DNA of 35,393 nt from DUUI01 sp964627845 (GTDB lineage Bacteria > Bacillota_I > Bacilli_A > Erysipelotrichales > Erysipelotrichaceae), in assembly GCA_964627845.1 (NCBI GenBank), contig CAZVKL010000011.1, forward strand, positions 1 through 35,393, given 5' to 3'. The notes below the pieces were generated by a model that worked only from the letters and a program-made list of their open reading frames with translations, made no database searches and was not told the DNA's origin. The first letter of the stretch is position 1; each line of letters opens with the position of its first letter. Of the stretch, positions 23,704 to 31,268 are shown one piece after another. A program made the translations under genes and the position numbers.

Positions 23704-23731
23704 TTGATATTTGTAAAAAATTAGTTAAAAT
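23704..23731 (+). promoter_or_regulatory. Promoter of the leader ORF / ankyrin / EF-G-like operon
   Basis: TTGATA (23704-23709) and TAAAAT (23726-23731) with a 16-bp spacer. The transcript would start near 23738, just in front of a strong ribosome site for a 27-codon ORF. Confidence 0.65.
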
Positions 23732-23751
23732 ATGAGTAAGAGGTGATGAAC

Positions 23752-23835
23752 ATGCACAATAATGTTGTCAGTAAAGTTCACGTTGGTAGTGCTCGTGTTC
23801 TTCATGTCGTAAATACTTATACAAAGATTTTTTGA
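23752..23835 (+). CDS. 27-codon small ORF (leader peptide candidate)
   Basis: A short ORF beginning MHNNVVSKVHVGSARVL and ending NTYTKIF before TGA. The ribosome site AAGAGGTGATG is better than that of most large genes here, and a promoter lies just upstream. The peptide is basic and Val/His-rich, without a membrane segment. Its stop codon is the first part of the terminator hairpin that precedes the ankyrin gene. It could be a regulatory leader peptide or a free small protein; I know no homolog. Codon usage cannot decide at this length. Confidence 0.45.
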   Translation: MHNNVVSKVHVGSARVLHVVNTYTKIF

Positions 23836-23864
23836 TGGGTGCATAGTGCTCATCATTTTTTTAT
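23833..23864 (+). terminator. Intrinsic terminator (possible attenuator) in the ankyrin gene leader
   Basis: GATGGGTGC (23834-23842) folds on GTGCTCATC (23846-23854) with several G-T pairs and loop ATA, followed by ATTTTTTT. It lies between the 27-codon ORF and the ankyrin ribosome site, so it must be read through for the main operon to be expressed. Confidence 0.65.
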
Positions 23865-23889
23865 GTTTGATAGAACGGAGGATTATAAT

Positions 23890-24558
23890 ATGGATCAAAC
23901 AAACCAAGCCCTTTGGGTTGCAAGTGCCCAAGGTGAGCTAGACACGATGAAAAAAAGTGTCGAAAAAGGCGGCGATGTCAATTATGCTAACGGAGATGGA
24001 CGGACCTCATTAATGCGTTCAGCGAAACGTGGCTTTGAAGACATAGTCGATTATTTATTAGAATCTGGCGCAGACGTTAATATGCTTGATAAGAATCAAA
24101 AGAGTGCTTTAATGGGAGCGGCCAAAAAAGGTGAGCTAGACATCGTTAAAAAACTAGTGGATCGTGGGGCAGATGTTAATCAAGCCGATTACCGTGGACG
24201 TACCTCGCTAATGAGAGCAGCGTTCTTAGGACAATTAAATGTGGTTGATTATTTAATTGAACAAAATGCGGATGTAAATGCTCAAGATGAAATGGGACGT
24301 ACCGCGTTAATGGAAGCCTGTGTCGCATTCAAGTTTGATGTTGTTAAAACATTAGTTGAAAATGGTGCAGACCTAAATAGCCAAGATAAGAATGGCTGTA
24401 CTGCCCTAATGCGAGCAAGTTATTCCGGATATGTAGATTTAGTTAACTATTTATTAGAAAATGGTGCCGACAAAGAAATTACCGATAACAATGGCCAAAA
24501 AGCCGTCCATTATGTACGTTTACATAATCTAGATGAGCTTAAGCCAATTCTGAAGTAG
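23890..24558 (+). CDS. Ankyrin-repeat protein
   Basis: A 222-residue protein made almost wholly of about six ankyrin repeats of 33 residues. Each carries the G-x-T-x-L/A-M-x-A-x-x-x-G start and the NGADVN-type end: GRTSLMRSAKRG, KSALMGAAKKG, GRTSLMRAAFLG, GRTALMEACVAF, GCTALMRASYSG. It has no signal peptide, so it is likely a cytosolic binding scaffold. The frame is open from 23839, but ATG 23890 has CGGAGG 8 nt upstream and starts the first repeat helix. The EF-G-like gene starts 10 nt after its stop, suggesting that the two act together or are at least co-expressed. Partner unknown. Confidence 0.92.
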   Translation: MDQTNQALWVASAQGELDTMKKSVEKGGDVNYANGDGRTSLMRSAKRGFEDIVDYLLESGADVNMLDKNQKSALMGAAKKGELDIVKKLVDRGADVNQADYRGRTSLMRAAFLGQLNVVDYLIEQNADVNAQDEMGRTALMEACVAFKFDVVKTLVENGADLNSQDKNGCTALMRASYSGYVDLVNYLLENGADKEITDNNGQKAVHYVRLHNLDELKPILK

Positions 24559-24567
24559 AGGTTTATA

Positions 24568-26631
24568 ATGCGAGATTATTTAGCAAGTGAAGTTAGAAAT
24601 GTTGTTTTATTGGGACATGCTGGTTCAGGAAAATCCAGTATTGTTGAATCGATTTTACACTTTAATAAAGTTTTAGATAGAATGGATCGAACATCCGCCA
24701 TGGACTTTGATGCAGAAGAACAAAAAAGAGGTCAATCGGTTTATACAGCATTAGCACCAGTCGAATGGAAAGACTGTAAAATAAACTTTATCGATACACC
24801 TGGTTACTTCGATTATTATGGCGAAACAGCAGCTGGTGTCAAAGTCGCTGACAATGCGTTAATCGTTGTCTCAGCCAAAGATGGCATTGAGACAGGAACA
24901 GAAAGAGCGGTTGACATTGCTTTAGAAAATGAATTACCAACCTTATTCTTTATTAATAAAATTGATGATGAACATGCTGATTTCCACAAAGTCTATGATC
25001 AATTAAGACACCAATTTGGTGAAAAAGTGATTGCCTTTGAAATACCTATTTTAGAAGGTGAAAAAGTAGTTGGATCAGTCAACATCCTTCGTAAGAAAGC
25101 ATGGTATTACAACGATCGACATACAGCAAAAGATGTTCCAGAGAACTTAGTTGGCACAGTAGAAACTTATTATGAACAAATCTGTGAAGCATTAGCTATG
25201 ACCGATGATGATCTAATGGAATCCTATTTTGAAGATGGAAACTTCAATCAAGATGAAATCATTAAAGGACTAAACTTAGCGGTTCGTTCTGGTGAAATTC
25301 AGCCTGTTTATTGCGGGTCTGCATTACAACAAACAGGGATTGAGAGATTATTAGATTTAATCACAGAATTTTTACCAAGTTATGCTGAAAAAGAAACCGT
25401 GGATGCTTTTAAACAAAATGGTGAACCAGTACAACTTAAACGTGATGAGAGTGAAAGCATGTCAGCCTTTGTCTTTAAGACTATTGTTGACCCATTTGTT
25501 GGACGAATTTCATATCTTAAAGTGATGACAGGGGTATTAACAACGGACTCAACCGTATTTAATACCAAGAAAGATACAACTGAGAAAATCTCTCAAATCT
25601 TCTCGATTCGTGGTAAACACCAAATTGCGGTTGGGAAATTATTTACTGGAGATATTGGGGCAGTCGTTAAGTTACAAGCGACTCAAACTAATGACACATT
25701 ATCCGCGAGAGAAAATCCAGTCTATTATGAAAATGTTCATGCACCTTCAGCCATGTTAGGTCTAGCGATTTGGCCAAAGAGTAAAAACGATGAAGATAAA
25801 TTATCGTCAAGTTTACAACGCATATTGGAAGAAGATCAATCGGCACGTTTAGTGAATAATCATGAAACCAATGAACTGATTCTTTATGGATTGGGTGATC
25901 AACACATTGATGTCATTTTAAACAAACTTAAATCTAAATATAAAGTTGAAGTGACAACCACACAACCTACGGTACCATATCGTGAAACCATTCAATCAAA
26001 AGTCACTGCTGAAGGAAAACACAAGAAACAATCTGGTGGTGCTGGTCAATATGGACATGTCTTTGTTGAGTTTGAACCAAGTGAAGAAGAAGAAATGGTC
26101 TTTGAAGAAAAAGTCTTTGGGGGAGCGGTACCACGTCAATACTTCCCTGCGGTTGAACAAGGGCTAAGAGAATGTATGAATAAAGGTGTCTTAGCTGGTT
26201 ACAAAGTGGTGGGTGTCAAAGCGACTTTAACGGATGGTTCTTACCATGATGTTGACTCTAAGGAAATTGCCTTTAAATCAGCAGCTCGCTTAGCTTATAA
26301 TTCAGGTATGCCAAATGCTAAACCAGTTATTCTTGAACCGATCGTGAAAGCGGAAGTCGTTGTTCCAGAAGACTTTGTTGGTACAGTCATTGGTGATTTC
26401 AATAAACGTCGTGGAATGATTTTAGGAATGGATATGCTTCCTAATGATAAACAACGTGTGAGTGCGGAAGTACCACTTTCTGAAATGTTAAACTACTCGA
26501 CGCAATTGCGCTCCTTCACCCAAGGTAAAGGAAGTTATGAACAAGAATTTGTTCGTTATCAAAGAGCGCCTCAAGAAATAATGGATAAAGTTATTCTTGA
26601 AGCTCAACGCAAGAAAGAAGAACAAGCTTAA
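24568..26631 (+). CDS. EF-G-like translational GTPase paralog (FusA2 type)
   Basis: A 687-residue protein with the five-domain EF-G layout. G1 is GHAGSGKSS (16-24), G3 is DTPGY (76-80) and G4 is NKID (130-133). Canonical EF-G has RGITI at switch I and DTPGH at switch II; here these are RGQSV and DTPGY, so the catalytic His is Tyr80. That substitution is seen in the EF-G-like paralog group found beside a normal fusA, not in the main translocase. Domain IV (GQYGHVFVEFEP region) and V are present and full length. GAGGT precedes the ATG. Such paralogs are poorly understood; roles in ribosome binding without normal translocation have been proposed. It is co-transcribed with the ankyrin protein. 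Confidence 0.9.
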   Translation: MRDYLASEVRNVVLLGHAGSGKSSIVESILHFNKVLDRMDRTSAMDFDAEEQKRGQSVYTALAPVEWKDCKINFIDTPGYFDYYGETAAGVKVADNALIVVSAKDGIETGTERAVDIALENELPTLFFINKIDDEHADFHKVYDQLRHQFGEKVIAFEIPILEGEKVVGSVNILRKKAWYYNDRHTAKDVPENLVGTVETYYEQICEALAMTDDDLMESYFEDGNFNQDEIIKGLNLAVRSGEIQPVYCGSALQQTGIERLLDLITEFLPSYAEKETVDAFKQNGEPVQLKRDESESMSAFVFKTIVDPFVGRISYLKVMTGVLTTDSTVFNTKKDTTEKISQIFSIRGKHQIAVGKLFTGDIGAVVKLQATQTNDTLSARENPVYYENVHAPSAMLGLAIWPKSKNDEDKLSSSLQRILEEDQSARLVNNHETNELILYGLGDQHIDVILNKLKSKYKVEVTTTQPTVPYRETIQSKVTAEGKHKKQSGGAGQYGHVFVEFEPSEEEEMVFEEKVFGGAVPRQYFPAVEQGLRECMNKGVLAGYKVVGVKATLTDGSYHDVDSKEIAFKSAARLAYNSGMPNAKPVILEPIVKAEVVVPEDFVGTVIGDFNKRRGMILGMDMLPNDKQRVSAEVPLSEMLNYSTQLRSFTQGKGSYEQEFVRYQRAPQEIMDKVILEAQRKKEEQA

Positions 26632-26635
26632 AACA

Positions 26636-26664
26636 CAAAAAAAGCCTCGCGTGAGGCTTTTTTA
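26636..26664. terminator. Bidirectional terminator between EF-G-like gene and sod
   Basis: AAAGCCTC (26641-26648) pairs perfectly with GAGGCTTT (26653-26660) around GCGT, with A- and T-runs on both sides. Confidence 0.92.
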
Positions 26665-26674
26665 ATGCAATTAA

Positions 26675-27301
26675 TTACTTATTTTCTTCTAAACATTTTT
26701 TATAACGTTTAGCCACTTCATCCCAGTTAACAACTTTGAACCATTCAGAGATGTAATCTGGACGACGGTTTTGATAGTTTAGGTAATAAGCATGCTCCCA
26801 AACGTCTAAACCTAAGATGCAGCTCTTACCATCCATAATTGGATTATCTTGGTTAGGTGTATCCGTTACTTCAAGTTTTCCGTCCTTATCAGCCACTAAC
26901 CATGCCCAACCAGAACCAAAGCGTCCTTTTGCTGCAGCAGTAAATTTTTCAACGAACTCATCATAAGAACCTAAGTCGCGTTCGATCGCTTCTTTTAGTT
27001 CACCCGATAATTCTGAAGTTCCTTCTGGAGCCATAATTTCCCAGAAAATACTGTGGTTAAGGTGTCCGCCACCATTATTTCTAACAGCAGTTTGGATGTC
27101 TTGTGGTAGATTGTCCAAGTCTTTTAGTAGTTCTTTAACATTTTCATACTCTAAGTCTGGGTGTTTCGCTAAAGCATCATTTAAGTTGTTAACATATGTA
27201 TTATGGTGTTTAGTGTGATGGATTTCCATTGTTTTAGCATCAATCACAGGTTCTAATGCATCATATGCATATGGTAATTCAGGTAATTCAAATTTTTTCA
27301 T
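26675..27301 (-). CDS. sodA: Fe/Mn superoxide dismutase
   Basis: A 208-residue cytosolic enzyme that converts superoxide to O2 and H2O2. The metal ligands are His28 (MEIHHTKHHNTY), His83 (GGGHLNHSIFW), and Asp166 and His170 (LDVWEHAYY). Full length, no signal peptide. GGGHLNHSIFW favours manganese or cambialistic use, but metal choice cannot be decided from sequence. CAGGAGG precedes the ATG, and a -10 TATAAT (revcomp of 27355-27360) lies in the end of the upstream M32 gene. Its presence beside an oxygen-sensitive hydrogenase suggests an aerotolerant anaerobe. Confidence 0.96.
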   Translation of the reverse strand: MKKFELPELPYAYDALEPVIDAKTMEIHHTKHHNTYVNNLNDALAKHPDLEYENVKELLKDLDNLPQDIQTAVRNNGGGHLNHSIFWEIMAPEGTSELSGELKEAIERDLGSYDEFVEKFTAAAKGRFGSGWAWLVADKDGKLEVTDTPNQDNPIMDGKSCILGLDVWEHAYYLNYQNRRPDYISEWFKVVNWDEVAKRYKKCLEENK

Positions 27302-27364
27302 CGTTTAATTTCCTCCTGTTATTATGATAACAAAAAGCCAGTCATGACTCAAAGATTATACATT

Positions 27365-28858
27365 TTAGAGGTTAAACAAGTTTGTGTATTTGTTGATTAA
27401 GTAATCGCAGAAGATATGTGGGTCAAACGCTTTGTTAGTCACTCTTAATAACATTTCATTAGAATTATAGAAACCGCCAGTTTGATGAATATTCTCTTTC
27501 AACCATGTTTTGATTTTGTTGAAGTCTTGGTCTTCTAGAGCTTGATTGACATCAAATTCTTGATTCATGGCTTGATAAAACTGAGCTGCATAAGCACTTC
27601 CTAAGGCATATGTTGGAAAGTAACCAAACGATGCACCAGACCAATGCACGTCCTGAAGGATGCCGTTAGTATCCGAATCAGGTGTAATTCCAAGGATTTG
27701 TTGGTATTGTTGATTCCAAAGGTCATTAAGGTTGTCTGTCTCATTGTCGACAAACATCTTTTGTTCTAATCGATAGCGCACTAAGACATGAAGGGCATAG
27801 GTCAACTCATCGGCTTCGATTCGAATAAGACTTAATTTTGGATAATTGATTCCACGGATAAATTCATCGAGATCAACATCATAAAGTGCCTCCTGTGCTA
27901 ATTCTTTAAGTTGGTCATAAATTGGAACCCAAAATGATTTTGACCGGCCAATGTTGTTTTCCAAGAAACGAGATTGTGATTCATGCATCCCCATGCTCAT
28001 CGCGTCCCCAATGACCCAACCTTCATATTTCTGATCCACTTGATGGTTATAGAAAGAATGACCAAATTCATGAATGACCGAGAAGATATTCGAAGTGAAC
28101 AGATTCTCGTGGTAGTGGGTCGTAATGCGGGTATCATTAATAGAAAGGGTTGAGCTAAAAGGATGTTCTGTTTCAGCGACAACACTAAAATCATTGTTAA
28201 AGCCCATGTAATCTCTAAGCAGTTGTGTGATTTTCTTTTGTTGATCAATGCTTACAGATCGACTTAAGAATTCAGGTTCAGCTAAATTAGCCTCGTTTAC
28301 TTTTTGAATAAAAGGGACTAAGCGTTCCTCTAAGATTTTAAAGAAATAATCGAGCGTTTCAATGGTTAATCCTTCTTCATAATCATCTAATAAAGACTCG
28401 TAAACACTGTTTACTTTAGGTTGTATCGTCGATACGACCTCTTTAGTTAAGTCAATTAATTTCTTAAGTTGTGGTTCAAATAATTGATAGTTATTGGTTT
28501 CTTTCGCTTCTTCCCAAATATCGTTGGCCTTCATTTGTTCGATATTAAAGGTCATCATTAATTCTTCTGAGACATTTTTAGTTTTATTATATTTTTTAAG
28601 AATTAAATCGGTTTCTCTTTTTAAGTCGGCGTCTTGTGTTGTTTTATTGATTGTTTTCGTCCACTCAATATATGCTTTATCTTGTGAAAGCATAAAAGCT
28701 TGTGTGCTTAATAATGCCATCATTTCCTGACGATAAGGGTTTCCTTTTTTTGGCGCGATGGTATACATATCATAATACATTGTGCTTAAGGCTAATTTTA
28801 ATGCATTAATCTTTTTTCTATGGTTGAAAAACTGTTCAACAAGTTGTTTATTTTCCAT
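27365..28858 (-). CDS. M32-family metallocarboxypeptidase
   Basis: A 497-residue zinc carboxypeptidase of the Taq type, which trims C-terminal residues from peptides. EHPFSSTLSINDTRITTHY contains the conserved HPF and DxRIT motifs, VIHEFGHSFYNH (His263, Glu264, His267) is the HExxH site, and GMHESQSRFLENNIGRS the HES(x)SR motif with the third ligand. Length is right for M32. The ribosome site AGAGGG is 6 nt before the ATG. It is a second cytosolic metallopeptidase besides the M3 enzyme, consistent with peptide use as nutrients. Confidence 0.95.
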   Translation of the reverse strand: MENKQLVEQFFNHRKKINALKLALSTMYYDMYTIAPKKGNPYRQEMMALLSTQAFMLSQDKAYIEWTKTINKTTQDADLKRETDLILKKYNKTKNVSEELMMTFNIEQMKANDIWEEAKETNNYQLFEPQLKKLIDLTKEVVSTIQPKVNSVYESLLDDYEEGLTIETLDYFFKILEERLVPFIQKVNEANLAEPEFLSRSVSIDQQKKITQLLRDYMGFNNDFSVVAETEHPFSSTLSINDTRITTHYHENLFTSNIFSVIHEFGHSFYNHQVDQKYEGWVIGDAMSMGMHESQSRFLENNIGRSKSFWVPIYDQLKELAQEALYDVDLDEFIRGINYPKLSLIRIEADELTYALHVLVRYRLEQKMFVDNETDNLNDLWNQQYQQILGITPDSDTNGILQDVHWSGASFGYFPTYALGSAYAAQFYQAMNQEFDVNQALEDQDFNKIKTWLKENIHQTGGFYNSNEMLLRVTNKAFDPHIFCDYLINKYTNLFNL

Positions 28859-28881
28859 TTAATTCCCTCTTTTCATAAGTA

Positions 28882-28909
28882 ATTGTAAGTCATTTGAATG
28901 ATTTTTCAA
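28882..28909 (-). promoter_or_regulatory. Promoter of the M32 carboxypeptidase gene
   Basis: On the minus strand TTGAAA (28904-28909) and TACAAT (28882-28887) are 16 bp apart, about 23 nt before the ATG. Confidence 0.7.
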
Positions 28910-28919
28910 TGCTTTCATG

Positions 28920-28925
28920 TATAAT
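28920..28925 (+). promoter_or_regulatory. -10 box of the pgpA-like operon
   Basis: TATAAT 21 nt before ATG 28947; the -35 region overlaps the divergent M32 promoter and is weak (TTGAAT at a long 20-bp spacing). Confidence 0.5.
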
Positions 28926-28946
28926 ATTTTAGAAGAGGTAAATAAA

Positions 28947-29483
28947 ATGAAAGATAAATGTATTGCGCTTCTAAAACAGAGGGGTGTTGAACTCGATGAT
29001 ATTATTGATATCACCGAAGACCTTCAAAAACCTTATATTGATGATTTAAATCGTGAAGAAATACGTCAAGATCTTCTTGAGATTTTAGATAAACGTGAAG
29101 TCTACAATGCGGTCTTTACTGGGATTGCTATTGATATCGCGGTAGATGAAGGGAAGGTTTTTGATGACCAAATTGCTCAAATTATTAAAGAAGACTATGG
29201 GCTCTATGGCGTCGATGAAGTCTTAGCCTATGGTATTTGTAATATTTATGGATCCATTGCTTTAACGAATTTTGGCTATGTCGATAAACTAAAACCTGGC
29301 ATTATTCAAAAGATTAATGATGACTTAACGCAATGTAACACCTTCTTAGATGATATTGTAGGTGCCTTAGCTGCTTCCGCAGCTTCTAAATTGGCGCATA
29401 GTTATGTTGCTGAAATTAAAGAAGAGGTCATTGGACGTAAGAAGAAACGTTTTGAAAGGATGAAACATGAAAAAAATAATTAG
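28947..29483 (+). CDS. Phosphatidylglycerophosphatase A-like protein (YutG-like)
   Basis: A 178-residue protein resembling the soluble PgpA-family proteins of Firmicutes such as YutG. LLKQRGVELDDIIDITEDLQKPYI, LDKREVYNAVFTGIAIDI, YGVDEVLAYGICNIYGSIALTNFGYVDKLKPGI are the conserved segments. The family removes phosphate from phosphatidylglycerophosphate in membrane lipid synthesis; the Firmicute branch is annotated by similarity. The frame is open from 28917, but that ATG overlaps the promoter -10 region, while ATG 28947 has GAGGT 7 nt upstream. It overlaps the next gene by 17 nt. Confidence 0.8.
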   Translation: MKDKCIALLKQRGVELDDIIDITEDLQKPYIDDLNREEIRQDLLEILDKREVYNAVFTGIAIDIAVDEGKVFDDQIAQIIKEDYGLYGVDEVLAYGICNIYGSIALTNFGYVDKLKPGIIQKINDDLTQCNTFLDDIVGALAASAASKLAHSYVAEIKEEVIGRKKKRFERMKHEKNN

Positions 29484-29892
29484 TCTATTAGTGCTATCTA
29501 TTTTATTAGTTGCTTGTACAACAAATCAAACGACTACCAATAATGAAATTAATTACATTAGTTCGGTACAAGCCATGGAAAAAATGGATAATAATGATTC
29601 GTTTTTCTTGGTAATTGGTATTTCTACATGTAGCGCATGTATCGCCTACAAACCGGTCTTAGAAGAACTGGTTAAAAACAAAGAGGCAGAAATCTATTAT
29701 GTTCAAACAGACACTGAAGCTGATCGTTCAACTGAAGATCGAAATAATGTGATTAAGTTTTTTGAAGAATACTTAAATGATCAAGTCAATACAACCCCAT
29801 CAACGATTTATATTCATGAGGGCGAAGTCGAAAAAATTGAAGTTGGAAATCTTCGATACACAGATTTAGTTGCCTGGGTAGAATCAAAGTAA
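29467..29892 (+). CDS. Thioredoxin-like lipoprotein
   Basis: A 141-residue exported lipoprotein: MKKIISLLVLSILLVAC is the signal with Cys17. A thioredoxin fold follows, with CSAC (Cys55-Cys58) in GISTCSACIAYKPVLEEL as the redox pair. NTTPSTIYIHEGEVEKI contains the cis-Pro region (TPS) found after the fourth strand. It probably reduces or forms disulfides in surface proteins, as do bacteriocin-accessory-like thioredoxins. It overlaps the pgpA-like gene by 17 nt, using AAGGATG as an internal ribosome site, and is followed after 1 nt by the AAC(3)-fold gene. Confidence 0.85.
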   Translation: MKKIISLLVLSILLVACTTNQTTTNNEINYISSVQAMEKMDNNDSFFLVIGISTCSACIAYKPVLEELVKNKEAEIYYVQTDTEADRSTEDRNNVIKFFEEYLNDQVNTTPSTIYIHEGEVEKIEVGNLRYTDLVAWVESK

Positions 29893-29893
29893 A

Positions 29894-30643
29894 ATGAAAA
29901 GTAAACAAGATTGTTTAAATGTTTGTCATCGATTAGGCTTGATGGAAGGGGATGTGGTCATTATTCATCACCATCCTTTTCTTAATGACTTACTAAATAA
30001 AAGCGCAACCATGATTGAAGCGCTTAAAGAAACCGTGGGTCCAGATGGAACACTGGTCTCTTACCAAATTTTACAGGTTAATCAAGATCCAAGTTTAGAT
30101 GCCCAGATTCCGTTTGATAAACGTGAAAGAGGTAGAGAAGAATTAGCTCAATTTGATTTTAAGAAATATCGCGAAATCTACTATCATCCAACCCTATTGG
30201 CATTAACGAAAGTGAACCATCGTGAATTTAACAATCATCCAAAAGTGGTTGTTTGCGCAATCGGGAAATATGCTGCTCTCATTACTAAGGGACAACCTCT
30301 CGATTTTCCATTTGGCTCAGGGTCACCCTTTGAAACATTAAAAGAACTAAATGCGAAGGTGTTAATGTTTGGCGATGATTATTCTGATGCCCACGAATTA
30401 AGACATGCTTATACCGATCAGAAGATTCAATCGATTGGAGTTCATGGGGTCGCTTTGGGGAATCAGTGGACAAAGTTTAATGATTATCGTTATGAATCAA
30501 GCTTTTATCAATCTGCGATTGAGAACACCCATAAAAAAGAAGTTGAGTTCAACCATAAAAAGATTCAAAGTTTCTCTTACCAAGAAGCATTGAACCAATT
30601 TATTAATCAACATAAACAATTATTTAATGAATTAGGGCAATAA
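29894..30643 (+). CDS. AAC(3)-fold N-acetyltransferase family protein, divergent
   Basis: A 249-residue protein of the antibiotic_NAT fold (AAC(3), YokD-like). GDVVIIHHHPFLNDL, VGPDGTLVSYQI, the YYHPTLLAL segment (His98-Pro99) and FGSGSPFETLKELNAKVLMFG follow the family order. The region usually written LHxxE reads DAHELRH here (165-171), so the acidic catalytic residue may be missing or shifted, and the common RSxHP reads REIYYHP. It probably uses acetyl-CoA, but neither an aminoglycoside substrate nor resistance should be assumed. The ATG is 1 nt after the previous stop with no clear ribosome site of its own. Its end overlaps the convergent fRMsr gene by 12 nt. Confidence 0.75.
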   Translation: MKSKQDCLNVCHRLGLMEGDVVIIHHHPFLNDLLNKSATMIEALKETVGPDGTLVSYQILQVNQDPSLDAQIPFDKRERGREELAQFDFKKYREIYYHPTLLALTKVNHREFNNHPKVVVCAIGKYAALITKGQPLDFPFGSGSPFETLKELNAKVLMFGDDYSDAHELRHAYTDQKIQSIGVHGVALGNQWTKFNDYRYESSFYQSAIENTHKKEVEFNHKKIQSFSYQEALNQFINQHKQLFNELGQ

Positions 30644-31084
30644 TGGATTGCCCTTTTTTAATGCTTTAGACAAGTGATTGACAATGGATTGGCATTGCTG
30701 TAAATCATCTGTCGAGAATCGATTTTTTATTGGTGCATCTAAATCAAGCACGCCAATTAATTCGCTTTGATAAAACAAGGGGATGACCATCTCAGATTGA
30801 GAGGCCTCATCACAGGCGATATGTCCTTCGAATTGATGAACATCGCCTACAATGATGGGTTGTTGAGTGGTGGCAACATGTCCGCAGACACCTTTATTTA
30901 AATCAATGACTTCGCAGGCTACTTTACCCTGGAAAGGTCCTAAGATAAGTTGGTTATCTTTTAGAAAGTAGAAACCAACCCAATTGAGATTATCCATCAT
31001 TTGATTGATAAAGGCGGTCGTGTTTGAAAACGTGGTTAAATCTGATGGGCTATTTGATACTAATGCTTGGTATTGATTAATCAT
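30632..31084 (-). CDS. Free methionine-(R)-sulfoxide reductase (GAF domain)
   Basis: A 150-residue single-GAF protein. WVGFYFL, LILGPFQGKVACEVI, NKGVCGHVA and DVHQFEGHIACDEASQSEMVIPL match fRMsr (YebR type) throughout, and the three conserved cysteines are present as Cys57, Cys67 and Cys91. The enzyme reduces free methionine-R-sulfoxide with thioredoxin. AAGGAGAC precedes the ATG. It is a single gene, divergent from the TPP riboswitch-thiT unit and convergent with the AAC(3)-fold gene; its stop lies beside the shared terminator. It adds to the oxidative-damage repair functions in this window. Confidence 0.93.
   Translation of the reverse strand: MINQYQALVSNSPSDLTTFSNTTAFINQMMDNLNWVGFYFLKDNQLILGPFQGKVACEVIDLNKGVCGHVATTQQPIIVGDVHQFEGHIACDEASQSEMVIPLFYQSELIGVLDLDAPIKNRFSTDDLQQCQSIVNHLSKALKKGNPLLP
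30635..30660 (+). terminator. Terminator inside the overlap of two convergent genes
   Basis: GGGCAAT (30635-30641) pairs with ATTGCCC (30647-30653), followed by TTTTTT. The hairpin spans the AAC(3)-fold stop and encodes the last residues of fRMsr on the other strand. Confidence 0.85.
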
Positions 31085-31094
31085 AGCAGTCTCC

Positions 31095-31123
31095 TTGAGG
31101 TCCCCTGTATTTTATCATATAAT
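31095..31123 (+). promoter_or_regulatory. Promoter of the TPP riboswitch-thiT transcript
   Basis: TTGAGG (31095-31100) and TATAAT (31118-31123) with a 17-bp spacer; transcription would begin about 31130, just before the aptamer. The -35 lies 11 nt from the divergent fRMsr start. Confidence 0.8.
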
Positions 31124-31131
31124 GGTGCTGT

Positions 31132-31214
31132 GAACAGGGGAGCATTAGCTGAGATGAAGAAATTCAAACCCTCAACACCTGATCTAGTTAAAACTAGCGT
31201 AGGGAGATTCTACT
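31132..31214 (+). ncRNA. TPP (THI element) riboswitch
   Basis: The conserved aptamer blocks are present in order: CAGGGGAGC, GCTGAGATGA, AAACCCTC, ACACCTGATCTAGTTAAAA and CTAGCGTAGGGA. CTGAGA and CCTGATC-N-TTAA-AGCGTAGGGA are the thiamine pyrophosphate binding core. It sits between a strong promoter and an intrinsic terminator, upstream of thiT. TPP binding is expected to favour termination. GGGAGCA (31138-31144) of the 5' strand is complementary to TGCTCCC in the terminator loop, offering an antiterminator. Confidence 0.95.
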
Positions 31215-31217
31215 TTT

Positions 31218-31250
31218 GAAGTACCTGCTCCCAAGGTGCTTTTATTTTGT
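31218..31250 (+). terminator. Riboswitch-controlled terminator before thiT
   Basis: GAAGTACCT (31218-31226) pairs with AGGTGCTTT (31234-31242) with G-T pairs; the loop is GCTCCCA and TTTTATTTTG follows. It is the expression platform of the TPP riboswitch. Confidence 0.8.
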
Positions 31251-31268
31251 TCACTAGAAAGGGGTCTT

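Noticed and set aside
23725..23931. 68-codon minus-strand frame opposite the ankyrin leader
   Set aside because: It reads through the promoter and terminator of the plus-strand operon and has no ribosome site.
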